This document shows, one piece after another, positions 1 through 3,814 of a stretch of DNA of 5,870 nucleotides (positions are counted from its first letter, which is position 1; every line of letters begins with the position of its first letter). Under the pieces are notes generated by a model. It was not told the origin of the DNA. It saw only the letters and a program-made list of their open reading frames with translations, and searched no databases. The stretch covers positions 1-5,870 of the forward strand of contig JAICMT010000114.1 in the NCBI GenBank assembly GCA_025929125.1, in the 5' to 3' direction. This DNA comes from Acidobacteriaceae bacterium. GTDB lineage: Bacteria; Acidobacteriota; Terriglobia; Terriglobales; Acidobacteriaceae. The translations under genes and the position numbers were made by a program.

Positions 1-308
1 CGATGGAAGTCCCCACTTCGTTCAACGCCAAGTATGAGTGGCTCCAGCAGCACTTTCCCTTCATCCCCTACACCCACATCGTCTTCTGCGGGGACAAGTC
101 GATTCTCCGCGCCGACTACCTCATCGACGACAACCCGCGCCAGCTCGGCCTCTTCGAAGGCACCGGCATCCTCTACGACGCCCCGCACAATGTCTCTGTG
201 ACCGGCTACACCCGCGTCCACAATTGGCAGGAGATTGAAGACGTCTTCCTCCACCACGAGCCCGCGAACTCAGACGGCCGGCTACTGCACAGGCCCCGTC
301 GGAGATAG
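1..308 (+). CDS. 5'(3')-deoxyribonucleotidase (NT5C-type HAD phosphatase), 3' part only
   Basis: This is the C-terminal 101 residues of a cytosolic nucleotidase of the NT5C family, which removes phosphate from deoxyribonucleoside monophosphates in nucleotide salvage. The frame is already open at the left edge. The first visible ATG, at base 3, is probably internal, because the family's N-terminal nucleophile motif DxDxT/V is missing and must lie outside the window. Counting from that ATG, GDKS at 30-33 supplies the HAD motif III lysine (K32). DYLIDDNP at 38-45 supplies the motif IV acidic pair (D42, D43) that binds magnesium. GILYDAPHN and YTRVHNWQEI follow as in the family. The last 15 or so residues are a basic, poorly conserved tail, which overlaps the convergent downstream gene by 27 bases. 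The family call is from recognised motifs; the substrate is inferred from the family. Confidence 0.85.
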   Translation, partial: MEVPTSFNAKYEWLQQHFPFIPYTHIVFCGDKSILRADYLIDDNPRQLGLFEGTGILYDAPHNVSVTGYTRVHNWQEIEDVFLHHEPANSDGRLLHRPRRR

Positions 309-1091
309 CGGTACCAGCCTCGGTCTCGCTATCGGCCGTGGCGAAGGAAACGCCGTCGCATTTCCAACTGTGCGCGAGCCGTTCAGATTGGCTTCCGTGA
401 TTGTCAGCGGACGTTCGAGGACCATCTCAACTGCCTGCCCGGCATTCAAAACCACATCATCCCCCCGCGAAAACAGGATGGAGCCCAGACCTACGGCTGC
501 ACCACCCATCGAGCCAATCCCCGCTCCCATGCCTGGCCGTCCCGCAACCGCTCCTCCAATCGTGCCCAGGGTCGCTCCGCTCACCGTAGTCCGGGCCACC
601 GTCCCTGCGTCCTTACCCTTGCCGGAGGACTGCTGGATCTTGCCTTCCTTCTGAACGCTGGGTCCATTCGAACCGGGAAGTCCGCTCACTTCGCCTGGAA
701 TATTGACCACTGTTCCATTCGGGAAAATCATCGACGTAAAGTGCATGTGAACAGCAGCGCGGCCCTTCACACGTCCAGGGCGGACCACGTCGTCGATTAC
801 TCCCTGCACGTAGACCCCAGTAGGAATAACCACGCGATCGTTTACCACCACCGGAAAATTGGAGGAGAGATACACACCGTCACCCGGTTTGGCAGTCTTC
901 GTATGGATCGCAGAACGCAGCGAAAGTAGAACCCTCGTCCCTGCGGGGACCTCAAAGGCCTGGGTATCGGACGATTGTTGCGCGGCAGCCATTGGCTCCG
1001 GCTGTTGACCGCCCGCCTGAACCAGTGCAGAGCCGGCAAACACCAGTAATCCCGTTGCAAGTAACGTCAATTGGCGCTTGGAATCGAGCAT
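282..1091 (-). CDS. Secreted VirB10/TrbI-like protein with glycine zipper
   Basis: A 269-residue exported protein. Residues 1-26 form a Sec signal peptide: basic KR near the start, a hydrophobic core at about 9-24, and likely cleavage after VQA. A Gln/Ala-rich linker follows. Residues about 47-132 resemble the beta-barrel C-terminal domain of VirB10/TrbI, with EVPAGTRVLLSLRSAI, DRVVIPTGVYVQG and FPNGTVVNIPG. Residues 172-205 form a glycine zipper with a small-residue repeat, compatible with membrane insertion or oligomerisation. DDVVLNAGQAVEMVLERPL at 211-229 resembles the final strands of the VirB10 fold. The tail from about 245 is rich in Pro and Arg. The ATG at 1089-1091 has AGAG four bases upstream and a more distant GAGGGG, both weak as ribosome sites; it is chosen because the signal peptide starts right there. 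No other secretion-system gene is visible, so a role in type IV secretion is unlikely. An envelope structural or channel role is only a guess. Confidence 0.75.
   Translation of the reverse strand: MLDSKRQLTLLATGLLVFAGSALVQAGGQQPEPMAAAQQSSDTQAFEVPAGTRVLLSLRSAIHTKTAKPGDGVYLSSNFPVVVNDRVVIPTGVYVQGVIDDVVRPGRVKGRAAVHMHFTSMIFPNGTVVNIPGEVSGLPGSNGPSVQKEGKIQQSSGKGKDAGTVARTTVSGATLGTIGGAVAGRPGMGAGIGSMGGAAVGLGSILFSRGDDVVLNAGQAVEMVLERPLTITEANLNGSRTVGNATAFPSPRPIARPRLVPLSPTGPVQ
304..333. repeat. Strong hairpin over the convergent gene overlap
   Basis: GATAGCG at 304-310 pairs perfectly with CGCTATC at 327-333. The stem continues inward with a G-T pair, one mismatch, and ACC (313-315) against GGT (322-324), closing on a six-base loop. 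It contains the stop codon of the plus-strand nucleotidase gene (306-308) and lies inside the last codons of the minus-strand gene. No T-run follows on either strand, so it is not a classical intrinsic terminator. It may still protect or define mRNA 3' ends for both convergent transcripts; that role is inferred. Confidence 0.5.
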
Positions 1092-1512
1092 AAGTCTCTA
1101 CCGCCCCTCGTACGTTGTCATTCACGGAACAGCGCGCACTCAATCCTCTGGTCTTACCGCCCGCACGGGATGCGAGCGTAAGAGTTGCTTGAAACGAGCA
1201 CTCGGTTCACGCAGAAGAGTGTAGCCCACGCCCATTCAACTGCAGCCAGATATCGCCGCACAAATTTAGAACTGGAAACTTCAGAAGCCATGCCGCATGC
1301 GTTCCTGCCGCACAGGGCATCTGGATTGGGATCGAGACCTCGTCTGCTCGCTCCCGGGCGCTAGGCGGCCCTCCGGGGCATCAGCGCAACAGCGTGCAGG
1401 GAAATATTGAATAACCGGGGAAGGCCCTGCCAAAAAAACTTGTCAAGCCCCATCCCCCGTGGAAATCCTCCTAACTGCTTCTCCACCAGCTACTTCCACA
1501 AAGCATTTCGAT

Positions 1513-1543
1513 GTGACACGAGTTATGTCCCACCTGCTATCCT
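1513..1543 (+). promoter_or_regulatory. Possible promoter ahead of the orphan terminator
   Basis: GTGACA at 1513-1518 matches five of six bases of the sigma-70 -35 consensus. TATCCT at 1538-1543 is preceded by TG one base upstream, as in an extended -10 element. The 19-base spacing is longer than ideal. If real, transcription would start near 1550 and run straight into the terminator at 1564-1592, giving an RNA of about 45 bases. The -10 match is weak, so this is a suggestion only. Confidence 0.2.
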
Positions 1544-1555
1544 TAACTTAAGGAT
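1539..1555. repeat. Perfect 8-base inverted repeat
   Basis: ATCCTTAACTTAAGGAT is a perfect palindrome of two 8-base arms around a single central C at 1547. It lies nine bases before the terminator stem. It could be a dimeric regulator's operator or a small RNA hairpin, although the single-base centre would force a wider loop in RNA. It overlaps the possible -10 element, which would suit an operator. The function is unknown. Confidence 0.55.
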
Positions 1556-1563
1556 CGAAATAA

Positions 1564-1592
1564 GCCCGGCTCAACGCCGGGCCTCCTGTTTT
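1564..1592 (+). terminator. Intrinsic terminator with no gene upstream
   Basis: GCCCGGC (1564-1570) and GCCGGGC (1576-1582) form a perfect 7-base-pair GC stem around the loop TCAAC. The plus strand then reads CTCCTGTTTT, an interrupted T-run. Read on the minus strand, TTATTTCG follows the stem, so it may also work weakly in that direction. No gene on the plus strand precedes it, because the nearest gene on the left is transcribed away from it. It therefore either ends an unannotated transcript or insulates the membrane-protein gene from upstream transcription. Confidence 0.7.
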
Positions 1593-1607
1593 AAGCACTT
1601 GCTGACA

Positions 1608-1635
1608 CCGAGAACTGACAACCGAGAACTAACAA
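1608..1635. repeat. 14-base tandem duplication
   Basis: CCGAGAACTGACAA (1608-1621) is followed directly by CCGAGAACTAACAA (1622-1635), with 13 of 14 bases identical. The partial match CTGACA lies just before it (1602-1607) and CT just after. It starts 15 bases after the terminator's T-run. From memory, short GAGAACTGA-type tandem runs are common between genes in acidobacteria. A replication-slippage repeat with no specific function is the simplest reading. Confidence 0.6.
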
Positions 1636-1737
1636 CTACCTTTATTCTTACGATTTTAGCCGGAACCCTTTTGCCCTGAATACTTTACAGCCATACCCTG
1701 CTGTACGTCTCTGAAACGAAAGAACTTCCAACCAAGA

Positions 1738-1762
1738 TACCCCCGGGGGGAGGGGGTACCCC
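1738..1762. repeat. GC-rich palindrome cluster upstream of the membrane-protein gene
   Basis: TACCCCC (1738-1744) pairs with GGGGGTA (1752-1758) across the 7-base loop GGGGGGA. Two alternative palindromes overlap it: CCCCCGGGGG (1740-1749) and GGGGTACCCC (1753-1762). These competing pairings are mutually exclusive. There is no T-run, so it is not a normal terminator. It ends 73 bases before the chosen start of the next gene and may be a REP-like intergenic element or lie in that gene's 5' leader. Confidence 0.5.
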
Positions 1763-1835
1763 ACCCGCGATACACTCGAAACGAACCCCCACTTTGAGAG
1801 GAGAGCGACCTGATTCCCGCACCTGAAGCCGCCGC

Positions 1836-3041
1836 ATGAAATCTCCCCGCATGCACATCGGACGTCCGCAGCGGCTGGCCGCGCTTCTCCTGCTCCTCTT
1901 CCTCGGCCAGTGCCTCTGGGTCATCGACCACCAGGAGCTCACCACCACCGACTACCGTTTCGCCCAATGTGGCCGCGAGATGTGGGAACGCCCCTCGCCC
2001 ATCGCCGGTTACTACACCACCTGCGGCAACCTCAACGGCGACGGAACCTTCGCTTATCGCGCCGCCGGACTGCCGCTCAGCATCGAGCGGTTGGTACTGC
2101 TCTCCGTCGACCACTTCCGCGCGCCCAGCAACAAGCTGTATCCCGGCGGAAGTCTTCAAGGCTCGGCCTGGGAGACGCGGCACCAGCTCTCCGGCGTTCT
2201 CTTTCTCGTCCACCTGCCGTTCGTGCTCTTTGCGCTCTGGCTTGGCGGAGGACTGTGGTGGGTCGCGCGCCGCCTCTTCGGCAACGAGGGCGGCTTTCTT
2301 GCTCTGGGCCTCTATTGCTTCAGCCCGGCAATGGTCCGGCTCGCGGTCACGCCGAACAACGACATCCTCGCGGCCTGGGGACTCTATGGCCTGGTTTATA
2401 CCGCGATCGGAGTCGCGCACGCCATGCAGGGTCCGCGTCACAAATGGCGGCCGCGCATCCTGCTGCTGGTGGTAGCGCTCACCTGCACGGCAGCGGCGCA
2501 CCTGCTCGCGGCGATCGTGGGCTTTGTGGCTGCGTTCGCGCTCATGCTCTACGTCGCGGAGCGCAACCGCGGATATGTCATGCAGGTGCTGGTCTTCTCC
2601 GCATTTGCCTCACTGCTTCTGCTGATGGCCTTCTACGGCTTCCACCTGGAGCCATACAGCTATGTGTTCACCGGCGGCGGCGCGCGCTTCTGGTTTTCGC
2701 TGCATGGGCTGCAGCGCTTTGTCCACGATCCGGCCAACCTGCCGATCCTCGCCGCGGCCGCTGTCAGTCTCTATTTGTACGTATTCGTCAGGCGCAGCCG
2801 CTACTTCGGCAACACCGCACCGCTGCTGGTGCTGCTTGGCCTCGCTCCGCTGATGACCACGCAGACGGTAACCGCTCCTTGGCTCTGGGCGCAGCCGTTT
2901 CTGTTCACCTTTATCGGTGGCGTCTTCGCCGATGTGCTGGACACGCGTCATCGCAAGCTCTTTATTTTGCTCGCGATACTCACGCTGGCAGCGCAGGCGC
3001 TCGGCTGCCTGGCGGCGCTGCCCCAGATCGCCAGCGCCTGA
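1836..3041 (+). CDS. Multi-pass membrane protein, putative GT-C/PMT_2-like glycosyltransferase
   Basis: A 401-residue integral membrane protein. Hydrophobic segments lie at about 13-30, 119-143, 152-172, 176-196, 206-240 (long enough for two), 247-268, 302-318, 328-345, 350-368 and 374-396. The first one is followed by a large, probably extracytoplasmic loop of about 85 residues rich in acidic and aromatic residues (D31, E34, D39, E48, D69). That layout, and WWVARRLFGNEGGFLALGLY leading to SPAMVRLAVTPNNDILAAW, recall PMT_2 / family 39 lipid-linked-sugar transferases. The match is by layout and pattern, not by a proven catalytic motif, so the sugar and acceptor are unknown. The start at 1836 follows an in-frame TGA at 1824-1826, so the gene cannot begin much earlier. 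It has no good ribosome site: AGGAGAG at 1799-1805 is 30 bases away. ATG 1851 is an alternative. The lipoprotein gene follows after 103 bases and could share its transcript. Confidence 0.7.
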   Translation: MKSPRMHIGRPQRLAALLLLLFLGQCLWVIDHQELTTTDYRFAQCGREMWERPSPIAGYYTTCGNLNGDGTFAYRAAGLPLSIERLVLLSVDHFRAPSNKLYPGGSLQGSAWETRHQLSGVLFLVHLPFVLFALWLGGGLWWVARRLFGNEGGFLALGLYCFSPAMVRLAVTPNNDILAAWGLYGLVYTAIGVAHAMQGPRHKWRPRILLLVVALTCTAAAHLLAAIVGFVAAFALMLYVAERNRGYVMQVLVFSAFASLLLLMAFYGFHLEPYSYVFTGGGARFWFSLHGLQRFVHDPANLPILAAAAVSLYLYVFVRRSRYFGNTAPLLVLLGLAPLMTTQTVTAPWLWAQPFLFTFIGGVFADVLDTRHRKLFILLAILTLAAQALGCLAALPQIASA

Positions 3042-3099
3042 CGGTGTGAAAAAAGCCGTCGACGCGGTCAACGCAATCGGCATCTGAACAGAGCAAGAG

Positions 3100-3126
3100 A
3101 CACCCGCCGGCACCCGGCAGAGGTGT
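3100..3126 (+). repeat. Two-tier hairpin in the leader of the lipoprotein gene
   Basis: ACACC (3100-3104) pairs with GGTGT (3122-3126). Inside it, GCCGG (3106-3110) pairs with CCGGC (3114-3118) around the loop CAC, with small internal bulges between the two stems. There is no T-run after it. It ends seven bases before the ribosome binding site of the lipoprotein gene, so it could stabilise the message or influence translation. This is inferred from pairing alone. Confidence 0.35.
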
Positions 3127-3133
3127 TCGTAGC

Positions 3134-3138
3134 AGGAG
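3134..3138 (+). promoter_or_regulatory. Ribosome binding site of the lipoprotein gene
   Basis: AGGAG lies six bases before the ATG at 3145. It fixes that start, which is also where the lipoprotein signal peptide begins. Confidence 0.75.
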
Positions 3139-3144
3139 CGGGCC

Positions 3145-3792
3145 ATGTTCCTCAAATCTGTTCGTATAGTCTGCGTTTCCGTCTCTTCGTTCCTCTGTGT
3201 GGCCGCTTTCAGCGGCTGTAGCTCCACTACCGCGCCCCGCGAGAGCGCAGACTATGCCCGCTCCATCAACCGCTACTTCCAAGGTCGTCCCATGTGCCTC
3301 TGGAGCGAGTCGGCCTCTTTCCCGGCGGACAGTTCCGACGCCGATCAGGAGCAAGCTCGCGGCTATGATGCGCTGGTCTCCGCCGGCCTGCTGACTCGCA
3401 AACAAAACAGAAACAATGCAGCCGTGTATGACCTGACTGCAGCGGGCCGCGCAGCCTTCGATCACGACATTCAGGACCGGAACACCGGCAACTTCTGCTA
3501 CGGCCGACGCAAGGTTACTGGCATCGCTGCCGCACGGGCCGACAGTCGCGCAACCGAGCTGGTCGACTACCAGTACACCGTCAGCGAAGCGCCCGCATGG
3601 GCGAGAAACGCCGCGGTACAGGCTGCGTTCCCGCAGATCGCAGCGGACCTCTCCGGACCACACAGCGCCCAGGCCACCTTGCTAAACACCACCGATGGTT
3701 GGGAAGTGGCCGAACGGCCGCTGCGTCCGAGCGATCGCGAACGCGCCTCTACGTTGGCAAAGATGAAGGCGGTCTTCACGCCGGGCTCCTGA
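3145..3792 (+). CDS. Predicted lipoprotein of unknown function
   Basis: A 215-residue protein with a type II signal peptide: a basic start, a hydrophobic stretch at about 7-22, and the lipobox F-S-G-C with the lipidated cysteine at C25. It should be anchored in the cell envelope. The mature part is alpha/beta. Residues 35-55 (YARSINRYFQGRPMCLW) start the domain. Residues about 73-106 (GYDALVSAGLLTRK to YDLTAAGRAAF) look like a winged-helix-type segment. FCYGRRKVTGI at 117-127 leads into a strand-rich part with DYQYTVSEAPAWA and a final DGWEV. C51 and C118 could form a disulfide. From memory, hypothetical lipoproteins in other bacteria share this order (a Cys-Leu/Trp motif, LTxxGR, FCYG, then an aromatic strand), but I cannot name the family. 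It lies 103 bases after the membrane-protein gene and 22 bases from the end of the convergent peptidase gene. Confidence 0.8.
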   Translation: MFLKSVRIVCVSVSSFLCVAAFSGCSSTTAPRESADYARSINRYFQGRPMCLWSESASFPADSSDADQEQARGYDALVSAGLLTRKQNRNNAAVYDLTAAGRAAFDHDIQDRNTGNFCYGRRKVTGIAAARADSRATELVDYQYTVSEAPAWARNAAVQAAFPQIAADLSGPHSAQATLLNTTDGWEVAERPLRPSDRERASTLAKMKAVFTPGS

Positions 3793-3814
3793 CCGGCAGC
3801 CGAGCCGTCAGCGC

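Larger units (their letters stand above)
1092..1835. other. 744-base gene-free region between divergent genes
   Basis: No reading frame here looks coding. The longest plus-strand candidate (1407-1679) needs a TTG start, runs through a terminator hairpin and through tandem repeats, and has a composition unlike the neighbouring genes. The left part (1092-1400) must hold the promoter of the minus-strand secreted-protein gene, but I see no clear -35/-10 pair there and no tRNA fold. The right part (about 1428-1835) is structured. It has an inverted repeat at 1539-1555, an intrinsic terminator at 1564-1592, a 14-base tandem duplication at 1608-1635 and GC palindromes at 1738-1762. The promoter of the plus-strand membrane-protein gene should lie at its right end. 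Confidence 0.7.

Noticed and set aside
1407..1679. 90-codon plus-strand reading frame in the gene-free region
   Set aside because: It needs a TTG start, has no ribosome site, crosses the terminator hairpin and the 14-base tandem repeats, and its product has no recognisable feature.
1671..1699. TTGCCC and TACCCT with 17-base spacing as a promoter for the membrane-protein gene
   Set aside because: Only 4 of 6 and 3 of 6 consensus bases match, which is expected by chance in a region of this length.
1656..2501. 281-codon minus-strand reading frame opposite the membrane-protein gene
   Set aside because: It is an antisense shadow of a GC-rich gene. The plus-strand frame encodes well-formed membrane helices, while this one gives a charged, low-complexity product.
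1910..3049. 379-codon frame overlapping the membrane-protein gene on the same strand
   Set aside because: The product is Arg/His/Pro/Ala-rich, typical of an out-of-frame reading of GC-rich coding DNA.
3040..3060. GACGG/CCGTC hairpin with an A-run in its loop just after the membrane-protein gene
   Set aside because: The run of A lies inside the 11-base loop rather than after the stem, and the stem is only 5 bp, so it is not a credible terminator on either strand.
2610..3663. Two minus-strand frames (2610-3227 and 2980-3663) opposite the membrane-protein and lipoprotein genes
   Set aside because: Neither has a recognisable domain, and each runs across a gene boundary and the intergenic leader. 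The plus-strand genes explain the region.
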